Shown here: positions 26,918 to 35,477 of the stretch, piece by piece | How the letters are laid out: each line of letters starts with the position of its first letter | Position numbering within the stretch: the first letter of the stretch is position 1 | Assembly: GCA_002713215.1 (NCBI GenBank) | Contig: PAVO01000021.1 | Location: 1-50,351, forward strand | Direction: 5' to 3' | DNA length: 50,351 nucleotides | Source: Crocinitomicaceae bacterium | GTDB lineage: Bacteria; Bacteroidota; Bacteroidia; Flavobacteriales_G; Salibacteraceae | Position numbers and translations under genes: made by a program | The notes under the pieces: model-generated | What the model was told of the DNA's origin: nothing | Databases searched by the model: none | What the model saw: the letters and a program-made list of their open reading frames with translations, nothing else

Positions 26918-27928
26918 TTAATTGCAGGCAATTAACTCAAAACCCAGGAGATCAACATGGGTAGAAAGAAAATCATCTTTTACCGATTCTTCCCGGGCTA
27001 AGTCGGTACTTAAGTATTTCTTGTTGCTATCAGAAAAAATGGTAACCACATTGGCTTCCGGGCTTAGCATTTCCTGAGCTTTTATAGCACCCAAAAAGTT
27101 AGCTCCCGAAGAAATTCCAACAGCAATACCTAGTCGTCTGGCCAGTAACTGAGCCATTATGATGCTATCCCCATCGTCCACCTCAATAATGGAATCCAGT
27201 TCGTCAAGCTTTACAATGGAAGGAATAAATTCATCTGATATTCCCTGAATACGATGTTTCCCCACTTTGTACCCCGTGGATAGGGTAGGAGAGTTGGCAG
27301 GTTCCAATGGGTGAACTTTTACAGCAGGATACTTTTCTTTTAAATAGTTGCCGGTTCCCATCACGGTTCCCCCGGTTCCAACACCAGCGACAAATGCATC
27401 CGGTTGTATTCCTAACTGACTCATTTGATTTTTGATTTCAGGACCCGTGGTTTGGTAATGAGTTTCGGTGTTATAATCATTATCAAATTGGCAGGGCAAA
27501 AACACGTTAGGGTTATTAGCTTTGTGCGTTTTGGTCATTTCAATGCTTCCTAAAAAACCACCTTCTTCTTTAGAAACCAACCGAATATTAGTACCAAAAC
27601 TTTTGATAAGTTGTTTACGCTCTTCACTCATCCAATCAGGCATGTATATGGTTATATTGTGCCGGTATGCAGCACCTACTGCAGCAAATGAAACTCCCGT
27701 ATTTCCACTGGTAGCCTCAACAATTTCATCTCCCGGTTTTAACAGACCTTTTCTGTAGGATTCGTCAATAATGTGCATGGCTATTCGGTCCTTGATGCTA
27801 CCGGTTAGGTTAAAACTTTCCATTTTAGCATATAGAATGCGTTGTTGGCCTTTGTAGGTAAAATAGATTTTAGCCATTGGTGTGTTACCAATAGCAATGC
27901 TTAAATCAGGTCTGATTTGAGTTTCCAT
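26918..27928 (-). CDS. PLP-dependent cysteine synthase family protein
   Basis: A 336-residue fold-type II PLP enzyme. The PLP-binding Lys46 is in NLTGSIKDR. The substrate loop is TSGNTG (Ser74-Gly78). The phosphate-binding GVGTGGTVMGTG is near 178-189, and the PLP nitrogen-contact Ser is in GISSGANFLG. It is most like cystathionine beta-synthase/cysteine synthase A. It probably makes cysteine or cystathionine from activated serine. It has no C-terminal CBS domain. The upstream region has three inverted repeats but no perfect -7 box. Confidence 0.85.
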   Translation of the reverse strand: METQIRPDLSIAIGNTPMAKIYFTYKGQQRILYAKMESFNLTGSIKDRIAMHIIDESYRKGLLKPGDEIVEATSGNTGVSFAAVGAAYRHNITIYMPDWMSEERKQLIKSFGTNIRLVSKEEGGFLGSIEMTKTHKANNPNVFLPCQFDNDYNTETHYQTTGPEIKNQMSQLGIQPDAFVAGVGTGGTVMGTGNYLKEKYPAVKVHPLEPANSPTLSTGYKVGKHRIQGISDEFIPSIVKLDELDSIIEVDDGDSIIMAQLLARRLGIAVGISSGANFLGAIKAQEMLSPEANVVTIFSDSNKKYLSTDLAREESVKDDFLSTHVDLLGFELIACN

Positions 27929-27943
27929 AACTGTGCCTAATAA

Positions 27944-27964
27944 TAAACCGTTTTATCTGGTTTA
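27944..27964. promoter_or_regulatory. Inverted repeat upstream of the cysteine-synthase-like gene
   Basis: TAAACC / GGTTTA arms with a 9-base spacer, 16 bases before the minus-strand start codon; a possible operator. Confidence 0.3.
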
Positions 27965-28001
27965 ATTTGCAATTCAATGCGAAATTAAGCAAGTCAATCT
28001 G

Positions 28002-28068
28002 CTCAAATTATAACATATATCATTTGAGGTAAATGAATCATTCAGTAAAAAGCAATTTGAAATGCTTT
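28002..28068. promoter_or_regulatory. Two inverted repeats between divergent genes
   Basis: CTCAAAT / ATTTGAG (28002-28028, 13-base spacer) and AAAGCA / TGCTTT (28049-28068, 8-base spacer). They lie midway between the cysteine-synthase-like gene and the divergent glycosyltransferase, so they could control either. Nothing else is seen in the 220-base gap. Confidence 0.3.
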
Positions 28069-28148
28069 GTTCATTTTAGGTTGGTGATTAATAAGAAGTA
28101 ATTAATTATAGGTTTGCCACGTAACGTTAAAGTAGTTTCTCTTTAAGA

Positions 28149-29162
28149 ATGCAAAATATCCCGCTGGTTTCCATAATAATGGCATTTAAAGATACTGCAC
28201 CGTATTTGCATGCATGTTTAGATTCTATTTTGACTCAGACTTATGACAATTGGGAGCTTTTGGCTGTTAACGACCATTCCAGCGACTGGAGTGTTACTAT
28301 ACTCGAAGAATACGCTGCGAAGGATTCCCGTATTCGATTATTGCATAGCGACAAACCCAGACTCATTCCGACCTTGCAAGTAGGTTATGCTAATGCAAGA
28401 GGTAGCCTAATCAATAGAATGGACTCTGATGATAAAATGCCTGATTATAAACTCCAGGTATTGGTTGACGAATGGCTTAAACATGGAAAGGGTACTGTAA
28501 TAGCAGGTGGTACTCAGCATTTTGTTGACGAAGGTGAAGTAGGAAACGGGTTTATTAAATATGAGCAATGGTTGAACGAAGTAGCAAGAACCAGCACCCA
28601 TTACCGGGAGATTTATAAAGAATGTGTCATTCCTTCCCATTGTTGGATCATTCATAAAGAAGACTTTGATGCTATTGGGGCATTTGATCCATTGGTTTAC
28701 CCGGAGGACTACGACCTGTGTTTTAGGATGTACCGGCATAAATTGAAGGTCATTGGTATAGATTCCATACTACATCATTGGAGGGATCGATCCAACAGAA
28801 TTTCCAGAACCTGGGAAGAATACAAGGACAACCGCTATTTTGATTTAAAAACCCGATTTTTTTATGAGTTGGATCGCGATCGAAACCGGCCTCTTGTTCT
28901 ATGGGGAGCAGGTAAAAATGGTAAGGATATGGCCAGGATACTATTGGCTCATAACGATCAGTTCCATTGGGTTTGCGATAATGAGCGAAAAATTGGAAAG
29001 GATATTTATGGTGTCCGGCTTCAACATTTTAACGACGTACCGGCGCTTCGCAATCCTCAGATTATGATGGTGGTGTCATCCCCTGAAGGTAAGCAGGAAA
29101 TTAAAGCATTACTTGGTTCCTGGAACAAAGAACCGGTTAAAGATTATTGGTTTTTTGCGTAA
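28149..29162 (+). CDS. Glycosyltransferase family 2 with C-terminal Rossmann-like extension
   Basis: A 337-residue protein. The GT-A domain (1-220) shows VSIIMAFKDTAPYL, the metal-binding DSD at 92-94, and YPEDYDLCFRM with the catalytic ED (185-195). An extension from about 248 has a glycine-rich nucleotide loop, LWGAGKNGKDMA (251-262), followed by WVCDNERKIG, like the small Rossmann module in some LPS-modifying enzymes. Such modules commonly bind a nucleotide or NAD, but its role here is inferred. It is monocistronic. Confidence 0.83.
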   Translation: MQNIPLVSIIMAFKDTAPYLHACLDSILTQTYDNWELLAVNDHSSDWSVTILEEYAAKDSRIRLLHSDKPRLIPTLQVGYANARGSLINRMDSDDKMPDYKLQVLVDEWLKHGKGTVIAGGTQHFVDEGEVGNGFIKYEQWLNEVARTSTHYREIYKECVIPSHCWIIHKEDFDAIGAFDPLVYPEDYDLCFRMYRHKLKVIGIDSILHHWRDRSNRISRTWEEYKDNRYFDLKTRFFYELDRDRNRPLVLWGAGKNGKDMARILLAHNDQFHWVCDNERKIGKDIYGVRLQHFNDVPALRNPQIMMVVSSPEGKQEIKALLGSWNKEPVKDYWFFA

Positions 29163-29185
29163 TAAAGCTGAATAAAATTGTCTAT

Positions 29186-30571
29186 TTACAGCACCTGGCT
29201 TTTTATTACCATTAGTTTTTCTCTTGTCATTTCATGCATACTGTATTGAATTCCACCCATTCCAATTCCTGACGAATCTCTTCCACCAAAAGGCATCCAG
29301 TCTACCCGAAATGCCGTATGGTCGTTGACCATTACAGCTGTTGCATTTAACTTCTTAACAACATCTAATGCTACGTCGATATTCTTAGTAAAAACAGAAG
29401 CTTGAAATGCATAGGGCAACGAATTGGCGATTTCAATGGCCTCTTGCCTGTCAGAGTATGAATAAACGCATACCACCGGTCCAAAGATTTCCTGGGTGGA
29501 TACTTTTGAATCTGGTGACGGATTAAGCAATACTGTAGGTTCGTAACAAGTCTCTGACATCCGTTTTCCTCCGCACAATACCTGGGCTCCTTTCTCAACG
29601 GCTTCGTCCACCCATTCTCCAACCCGATTTACCTCTCGGGGTAAAATTAATGGGCCAACTTCTGTTTTCGAATTCATGGGATCGCCAACCTTTAATTTTC
29701 TTGCAATATCTGCCAATTCGGAAGCAAGTTTTTCGCAGATAGATTCATGAGCAAATACACGTTGCACGGAAACGCATACCTGGCCCGCGTGATAAAATCC
29801 TCCCTTGGCCAATGCAGGCATCATTTCGGCAAAATCCGCATCTGCTTCTACAATTACAGGGGCTGCGCCGCCATGTTCCAGAGCAAAACGAGTTCCAGGG
29901 GAAAGTTTGGTTTGAAGGTACCAGCCAACTTTGGCTGATCCTATAAATGAGAAATAATTAACCCTCCAATCGGTGATCAACTTTTCAGCAACATCATTGT
30001 CACAAATGACCGCCTGACACCATCCATCTGGCAAACCAGCTTCTTTTAGAATTTCTACCAGTGCCATACAGGACATGGGAGTGGTTGGTGCGGGTTTTAT
30101 TATTACCGGACAACCGGCCGCAATGGCAGTAATGGTTTGATGAACGATTAGGTTTAAGGGATGATTAAAAGCGCTTACCGAAGCAACCACACCTATGGGT
30201 TCACGCATGGTAAATGCCATTCTTCCCTCCGAAGCCTTGGTTAAACCCATAGGAACTTCTTCGCCTTTCAACTCTGCAATTTGCTCAGCGGCTATCTCCA
30301 CACCATTTATGGCACGCAATACTTCTACTTTGGAGTCGGTGTAGGGTTTCCCTCCTTCACGGGCTGCAATGTTGGTTAGTTCATCAATCCTCTCAGACAT
30401 AATTTCGGCACATCTTTTTAAAATGTCCTTTCGGTGATGGGGTTTAAGCCAACCATCTTGATTAAGAAACAAGGAATGGGCCGTATGGAGAATGCCATCA
30501 ATTTTTTCCATTTCCACCAAGGGATATTCTCCAATTCTTTCCTGATTGTAAGGGTTAAATACTTCCAACAT
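29186..30571 (-). CDS. Aldehyde dehydrogenase family protein
   Basis: A 461-residue NAD(P)-dependent ALDH. Key residues are in place: oxyanion Asn136 (FNHP), cofactor Lys159 (IIKPAP), general base Glu232 and nucleophile Cys266 (HAGQVCVSVQR). The usual ELGG around the base is EHGG here, and the family-typical GSxxVG loop is GSAKVG (211-216). It lies 10 bases downstream of the acetolactate-synthase-like gene, so the two form an operon. It probably oxidises an aldehyde to the acid; whether the aldehyde comes from the partner enzyme is inference. Confidence 0.87.
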   Translation of the reverse strand: MLEVFNPYNQERIGEYPLVEMEKIDGILHTAHSLFLNQDGWLKPHHRKDILKRCAEIMSERIDELTNIAAREGGKPYTDSKVEVLRAINGVEIAAEQIAELKGEEVPMGLTKASEGRMAFTMREPIGVVASVSAFNHPLNLIVHQTITAIAAGCPVIIKPAPTTPMSCMALVEILKEAGLPDGWCQAVICDNDVAEKLITDWRVNYFSFIGSAKVGWYLQTKLSPGTRFALEHGGAAPVIVEADADFAEMMPALAKGGFYHAGQVCVSVQRVFAHESICEKLASELADIARKLKVGDPMNSKTEVGPLILPREVNRVGEWVDEAVEKGAQVLCGGKRMSETCYEPTVLLNPSPDSKVSTQEIFGPVVCVYSYSDRQEAIEIANSLPYAFQASVFTKNIDVALDVVKKLNATAVMVNDHTAFRVDWMPFGGRDSSGIGMGGIQYSMHEMTREKLMVIKSQVL

Positions 30572-30581
30572 AAACCTTGAT

Positions 30582-32222
30582 TTAAGAAATTTTACACGAT
30601 TCTTTTAGTTTAACATTCAGAATAGAATGATTCAATGAATAATCAACTGGTAAATCAATAACATGAACACCATCCGTATTTAAGCAAAACTCAAATATTC
30701 GATTAAAATCTGTATCGCTGGTTGGTCGATGTCCGTTAGCACCATAACTATCTGCATATTTTACGAAATCCGGGTTGTTGTAATCCAATCCATAGTTTTC
30801 GAATCCAACACCTTCCTGCTTCCATTTTATCATTCCATAGGAACTGTCATTTAGGATAATGACGATCATATTGATTTTGTTTCGAACCGCAGTTTCCAAT
30901 TCCTGCGAATTCATCATAAAGCCTCCGTCACCGCAAACAGTTACCACTTTGCGATTTGGGAAAATAAGTTTAGATGCCATTCCCGAAGGTAGGCCAGCAC
31001 CCATGGTAGCCAAGGCATTATCAAGTAATAAGGTGTTTGGCTGGTGGCAGGTGTAGTTTCGGGCAAACCAAATTTTATAAACTCCATTATCCAGAGTGAC
31101 AATTCCATCGTCCGGTAGTGCTTTTCTTATGTTGTTTACCAGGCGTTGAGGTAACATGGGAAAACGGGTGTCTTCAAAGTACTTGTGCAGGTGATTGTCC
31201 ACTTCCTTTTTTACACGCATGTAGTAAGAGAAATCCCAGGAATCCATTGGGTCAACTAATTCTGCCAAATGGTTAACAGAATGGGCAATGTCGCCCACCA
31301 CATTCAGTTGAGGAAAGTACACATCGTCTACCTCTGCCGGGAAGAAATTAATGTGAATGACTTGCTGTTTTCCCTCTCTCATAAAGAAGGGCGGTTTTTC
31401 AATGACATCATGCCCGACATTGATGATCAGGTCTGCGTGGTCAATGGCATTGTGCAAAAAGTCATGGTCAGACAATGCTGCGGTACCTAAGAAAAGGGGA
31501 TGTCTCTCATCAATTACTCCTTTACCCATTTGGGTATTAAAAAATGGAATTCCGGTAGTTTCTACAAAGGCGGAAAGTGCATTACTGGTTCGTTTTCTGT
31601 TTGCACCGGCACCAATAAGAAGCAAGGGGCTTTTCGCTTCTTCGATCATTTTGGCCGCCATCATTATACTCTTGTGACTGGCATCGGGACGGCGATGACC
31701 CACGACCTTAAAAATTCGATCTCCCGCCTCTTCTTCGGCAACGTCTTCTGGAAGTTCCAAATGCACCGCACCGGGTCGTTCTTCCATAGCCAATCGGAAG
31801 GATTCCCTAACCAGGGAAGGAATGTTGTGTCCGTTTACAATCTGTTTAGTCAACTTGGTAAGCGATTGAAACATATCTACAACATCAATGATCTGGAACC
31901 GGCCTTGTTTGCTCTTCTTAATTGGTTTTTGTCCGGTAATCATAAGCATGGGCATGGCACCCAATTGTGCATAAGCAGCAGGGGTTACCAAATTGGTTGC
32001 TCCCGGTCCAAGGGTAGACAGGCAAACACCTGGCTTACCGGTTAGACGACCATAAGTGGCGGCCATAAATCCAGCTCCCTGTTCATGACGGGTAAGAATT
32101 AATTCTATGCTTGAGTTTCTCAAAGAGTCCAGAATGTCAAGATTCTCTTCTCCGGGAATTCCGAATATGTATTCTACTCCCTCATTTTCAAGAGCTTTGA
32201 TAAACAGATCTGATGCTTTCAT
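30582..32222 (-). CDS. Acetolactate synthase large-subunit-like TPP enzyme
   Basis: A 546-residue ThDP enzyme with three domains. It shows the PYR-domain catalytic Glu47 (RHEQGA), a central domain with GAGANRKRTSNAL, and the ThDP motif GDGGFMM (431-437) through N458 with NDSSYGMIKWKQ. This last stretch matches the acetolactate synthase family. No regulatory small subunit and no ilv genes are near, and it pairs with an ALDH. A catabolic acetolactate synthase or another 2-oxoacid carboligase/decarboxylase is possible. ATG 32222; no perfect -7 box. Confidence 0.85.
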   Translation of the reverse strand: MKASDLFIKALENEGVEYIFGIPGEENLDILDSLRNSSIELILTRHEQGAGFMAATYGRLTGKPGVCLSTLGPGATNLVTPAAYAQLGAMPMLMITGQKPIKKSKQGRFQIIDVVDMFQSLTKLTKQIVNGHNIPSLVRESFRLAMEERPGAVHLELPEDVAEEEAGDRIFKVVGHRRPDASHKSIMMAAKMIEEAKSPLLLIGAGANRKRTSNALSAFVETTGIPFFNTQMGKGVIDERHPLFLGTAALSDHDFLHNAIDHADLIINVGHDVIEKPPFFMREGKQQVIHINFFPAEVDDVYFPQLNVVGDIAHSVNHLAELVDPMDSWDFSYYMRVKKEVDNHLHKYFEDTRFPMLPQRLVNNIRKALPDDGIVTLDNGVYKIWFARNYTCHQPNTLLLDNALATMGAGLPSGMASKLIFPNRKVVTVCGDGGFMMNSQELETAVRNKINMIVIILNDSSYGMIKWKQEGVGFENYGLDYNNPDFVKYADSYGANGHRPTSDTDFNRIFEFCLNTDGVHVIDLPVDYSLNHSILNVKLKESCKIS

Positions 32223-32330
32223 AATTCATAGGTGTTTTGAATCATGAAAATTATAAGGAATTTAGAACAAATGAAAGATTTGTAATAGCTTGGCAACGAG
32301 GATTACCAAAAGCGTTTATTGGAACGTTTG

Positions 32331-32540
32331 TTAATCGCTAATCGTTACTTTTTCATCCCCCAGTTGAATCCGGTCTCCGCTTCGAAGTTTTCTTCTTATC
32401 CTCAATTCGACTTCGTTATTCACCAAAACCTCTCCTTCGCTGATAATCATTTTAGCAAAACCTCCTGATTCCACCAATCCCAAGGTTTTTAGCAGCTTAT
32501 TTAGCTCGATGTATTCCTTGCCCTTAAGTTCAAATTTCAC
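32331..32540 (-). CDS. S4-domain RNA-binding protein (YbcJ-like)
   Basis: A 69-residue single S4 domain: ELNKLLKTLGLVESGGFAKMII, GEVLVNNEVELRIRRKL and SGDRIQLGDEKV. Small S4 proteins bind structured RNA, possibly rRNA. The start is GTG 32540, supported by a -7 box 17 bases upstream. It is monocistronic. Confidence 0.87.
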   Translation of the reverse strand: MKFELKGKEYIELNKLLKTLGLVESGGFAKMIISEGEVLVNNEVELRIRRKLRSGDRIQLGDEKVTISD

Positions 32541-32556
32541 AGTATTGTCCTTTCGG

Positions 32557-32564
32557 CAAAAATA
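32557..32564 (-). promoter_or_regulatory. -7 promoter box of the S4 gene
   Basis: The minus strand reads TATTTTTG, perfect TAnnTTTG; leader about 12 bases to GTG 32540. Confidence 0.5.
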
Positions 32565-32586
32565 GGTGGTGAGGGAGATTGAATTA

Positions 32587-33906
32587 CTAATACTGCTCTA
32601 AATACAGGCTGTACCTTCCAGGAGTTCGAGGCTGTCGATAGAGGTAGAGCAAGTAGCCATTGTGTACTTTAATTTTTTCGGGAAATATGTTTTCAATCTT
32701 ATGGAACTTGGTAGCCAGACCCGATTTGACGTCTACCTTGTACAAGGTGCTCCAACCGCTTCTTTCCATTATGGTGAAGTAAGATTTCTTTCCTTTGTCT
32801 TGAAATACTTGCGGTTCCCAGGCCAGTTTGGTGTGGTATTTTATTTTGGTCTTACTTACCAGTGCTCCCTTATAATTCATGCGTACAATGGCATTGTTTC
32901 CATGATCGAAGGCAATTATTTCTTTTTTGTCCAGAAATATGGGACAATAATTGGGTTTGTAAAACATGGACTCCGAAAGGTCTTCTTCCATAACCAGGTT
33001 TCTGATTCTGTTTTCTTCGGTATTGTCGAGGTTGGCGTCGAGGTACATCAGATCCTGAATAATGTTTCCATACTTTTCCCTCAAAACCAATAAATCTTCC
33101 TGAATAAGCCGAATGGTTTGCCGATCGGCAGAATAGTAATAAAGGGTAGAGTAGCGCTGGTCGAACTTTCTTTTAAGGAACCAGGAAATCAATCGGGCGT
33201 AGCCATATTCTTCATAAATAAGAAAGCTATCGGTTAAAACCCGACAAGGGTTTTTTATTCTGTTTTCTAGGTTTTGGCTGCTTCGGGTTACGGTTACATC
33301 AATATCATAGTGAATTTTTAAATAGCGATCATACATGATGAGGTACACTTCGTCCCGGCAATCTTTAAACAGCGATACGGGTTTTCCTTTTACAATGGTT
33401 TCACCTAGTAAGTTCCCGTAGAAATCGACGATTCTAACCCTGTTTTTTCTTGATCTGTCCAGGTTTTCCAGCAGTACAATTTTGTCCTTGTAAATTTCGT
33501 AATCAATTATTTGAGAGAAGTAAGGTGATGCCACCATACGTGGCCCCGAGTATACTTCAACCGCCTGAAGGCTCATAACCTTAGGCACCATTTTAACATC
33601 AAGTTTTCGGTTGAAGGAATAGTCAATGGAAGTGCTAAAATCCTGAAAGGAAACGTGTGAAAAATCGAGTTGAACGGGAAAGCTGTCTTTTGGAAGTTTT
33701 ACTTTTAAACTAAACTCTCCGTTGGCAAGCGAGCTGGTGCCTATGGCTGTGTTTGCAATTTGAATATGTACGCCTTCGATTGCCTTTTGACTCGCAACAT
33801 CAATGATCTTTCCTTTAATATAGCGGTCTTCGGTTTTCTTCTCCTGTGCGCAAATACCAGAAGAAATCAGGCAAATCAGAAGAAGATATAAGGTTCTTAT
33901 TTGCAT
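32587..33906 (-). CDS. Secreted protein with carboxypeptidase-regulatory-like domain
   Basis: A 439-residue exported protein; signal peptide ends at ICAQ (about 21). Residues 28-110 form a CarboxypepD_reg-like beta-sandwich (GKIIDVASQKAIEGVHIQI, then GTSSLANGEFSL), often found at the N-terminus of TonB-dependent receptors, but here it is not followed by a plug. The remaining 330 residues are beta-rich with repeated WD40/6-bladed-propeller-like turns (IVDFYGNLLGE, KVDVKSG), so a beta-propeller or lectin-like domain is possible. Function is unknown. Confidence 0.75.
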   Translation of the reverse strand: MQIRTLYLLLICLISSGICAQEKKTEDRYIKGKIIDVASQKAIEGVHIQIANTAIGTSSLANGEFSLKVKLPKDSFPVQLDFSHVSFQDFSTSIDYSFNRKLDVKMVPKVMSLQAVEVYSGPRMVASPYFSQIIDYEIYKDKIVLLENLDRSRKNRVRIVDFYGNLLGETIVKGKPVSLFKDCRDEVYLIMYDRYLKIHYDIDVTVTRSSQNLENRIKNPCRVLTDSFLIYEEYGYARLISWFLKRKFDQRYSTLYYYSADRQTIRLIQEDLLVLREKYGNIIQDLMYLDANLDNTEENRIRNLVMEEDLSESMFYKPNYCPIFLDKKEIIAFDHGNNAIVRMNYKGALVSKTKIKYHTKLAWEPQVFQDKGKKSYFTIMERSGWSTLYKVDVKSGLATKFHKIENIFPEKIKVHNGYLLYLYRQPRTPGRYSLYLEQY

Positions 33907-33986
33907 ACGAATGGCACGAAAGTGAACTTAAACGGAGCGCTGATGATATAGTTTGATTAAAGGGTTGGAAATACCCAATTATCGGT

Positions 33987-34412
33987 TTACTTGGTTGTGC
34001 CCCCTTGTTCCGCTAATTGTTGGGTAAAGGCATTGTCAATGGGCTCCCAAAGCTCAATTTTATTTCCTTCGTGGTCCATAATGTGCAGGAACTTACCATA
34101 TTCATATTCTTCGATTTCATCGCAGATGGTAACACCTTGTGCTTCTAGTTCCTTTTTCAACTCGAGCAAATTATCCACCCGAAAATTGATCATAAATTCC
34201 TTTTTGGAAGGTTCGAAGTACTTGGTAGATTGCTCAAATGGACTCCATTGCAGGTAGGCCGGATCGGTTGGATCATCAGCCTTTCGAAATTCGAATAACG
34301 ATCCGTATTCGTTAGTGCTTAACCCTAGATGCTCTTTGTACCATTCCCTTGACTTTTTTGGGTCTTCACTTTTAAAAAAGATTCCTCCAATACCGGTGAC
34401 TTTTTTTGCCAT
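33987..34412 (-). CDS. VOC-superfamily (glyoxalase/bleomycin-resistance-like) protein
   Basis: A 141-residue single-module VOC protein. It opens VTGIGGIFFKSEDPKKSREWYKEHLGL and closes HIMDHEGNKIELWEP, with Glu120 in the position of the usual metal-ligand Glu. The expected early His is not obvious (GIGGIFF), so the metal site may be altered. ATG 34412 is used because the upstream TTG 34436 overlaps the -7 box. It could be a thiol transferase, a dioxygenase-like enzyme or a binding protein. Confidence 0.82.
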   Translation of the reverse strand: MAKKVTGIGGIFFKSEDPKKSREWYKEHLGLSTNEYGSLFEFRKADDPTDPAYLQWSPFEQSTKYFEPSKKEFMINFRVDNLLELKKELEAQGVTICDEIEEYEYGKFLHIMDHEGNKIELWEPIDNAFTQQLAEQGGTTK

Positions 34413-34433
34413 GACTTTGTTTTTGTGACCCTT

Positions 34434-34441
34434 CAAATATA
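34434..34441 (-). promoter_or_regulatory. -7 promoter box of the VOC gene
   Basis: The minus strand reads TATATTTG, a perfect TAnnTTTG; leader about 17 bases. Confidence 0.5.
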
Positions 34442-34526
34442 TTGAAGTCCATCGGATTGTTTCAACAAAAAAGGCGCTATTAAAGAATAATGTGGGTTAG
34501 AAATATTACCTAATTAAAAAGAAACG

Positions 34527-34613
34527 TCATTCCTGCGAAAGCGGGAATCTAGAAATAACACTAGATTAGTTTCACTGAGCTCCTTCGTCGGTTCGTTGTC
34601 AAGCAAGGAATGA
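34527..34613. repeat. REP-like palindromic element
   Basis: A nested structure. Outer arms TCATTCCT (34527-34534) and AGGAATGA (34606-34613). Inside it lies a hairpin with arms ATTCCTGC and GCGGGAAT around a GAAA tetraloop (34529-34548). Beside that is a second pair, ATCTAG / CTAGAT (34547-34552, 34561-34566). The ATTCC-GCGAAAGC-GGAAT core resembles dispersed intergenic palindromes of many bacteria. The rest of the 297-base gap shows nothing else. Confidence 0.6.
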
Positions 34614-34709
34614 AGACTATTCACACATTGTTATACAACATGGCATTTTTTTCGTACTCCAGCCTCTTACTCTGTAAGTTATATTCAATACAATGGACCT
34701 TGTTTTGAG

Positions 34710-35414
34710 TTACCACTTGCCATGCATTTTATAAAATCCATGGAGTTGTTGATTCATTTTTTTTACAACGGTTTTTGGTTTTCGTTTAAATGGCAGTGAG
34801 TCTAGTTTTCTCACATAATATGGAAATGGCTTTCTAAGTTGAACAAATTGATCACTTTTAATAATCAAGGCACCAAAACCAAAATTGGTCCCACCCTGGT
34901 AAGAACTTCTTTGTTCAGGCCCATCTTTACCTGGTACACTTTCATAATAGTCAAAATGTTTAGCTGTATCTTGCTCAATGACTGTGAATTCTGCCGTTAA
35001 AAAGGAAGTATTGTTGAATTTTATGGTAGAGTCAACTTTTAAATCATCACCAATAAAATACAAACTGTCAAGTTGTTTATTTATGATAAACCTGGAATCG
35101 TCGCTTAGGAAAAAATAGGTGGAGCAGAAATCAAAGTTTTTGGCAAACGCCTTAATTATTTGCAAATTAATTTCATCTTGTTGTTTTTTGACCTTCTCAG
35201 CCAATTTCCGTTTTCCGGCTTGATTTAGTGCATCAATTGATTTTTGTTTGGTTTTAAGACGAACAAGGAGTGCTCCGTTGTGCAATAGGGTTATTTGTTG
35301 TTTGGCAGCTTCCTGTGCCAGCTTTTTGCGGCTTAGTTTCTCCTTCTGCTGGGCATATCCTGTAGCCCCTATCAGCAGAACAAAAAGGTACAGAACAATT
35401 TTTTTTAAGGACAT
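34710..35414 (-). CDS. Secreted hypothetical protein
   Basis: A 234-residue exported protein; signal peptide ends near YAQ (about residue 21). A strongly basic helical segment (about 23-90, rich in K/Q/A) could form a coiled coil, followed by a beta-rich domain containing STYFFLSDDSRFI and DSLYFIGDDLKVDST. No domain is recognised, and no cysteines suggest a redox role. It lies 63 bases downstream of the seven-span membrane protein and may share its transcript. Confidence 0.72.
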   Translation of the reverse strand: MSLKKIVLYLFVLLIGATGYAQQKEKLSRKKLAQEAAKQQITLLHNGALLVRLKTKQKSIDALNQAGKRKLAEKVKKQQDEINLQIIKAFAKNFDFCSTYFFLSDDSRFIINKQLDSLYFIGDDLKVDSTIKFNNTSFLTAEFTVIEQDTAKHFDYYESVPGKDGPEQRSSYQGGTNFGFGALIIKSDQFVQLRKPFPYYVRKLDSLPFKRKPKTVVKKMNQQLHGFYKMHGKW

Positions 35415-35477
35415 AACAAGAGAAAAGAGAATGATTTGCCCGCAAGATAAAAAAAGAGCTTATCCCTGACCTTAAAC

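Noticed and set aside
31500-32045. Plus-strand open frame of 181 codons
   Set aside because: Antisense to the acetolactate-synthase-like gene, with no protein-like features of its own.
34580-34625. GGTTCGTTGTC considered as a tRNA T-loop
   Set aside because: No acceptor stem or anticodon arm can be folded around it.
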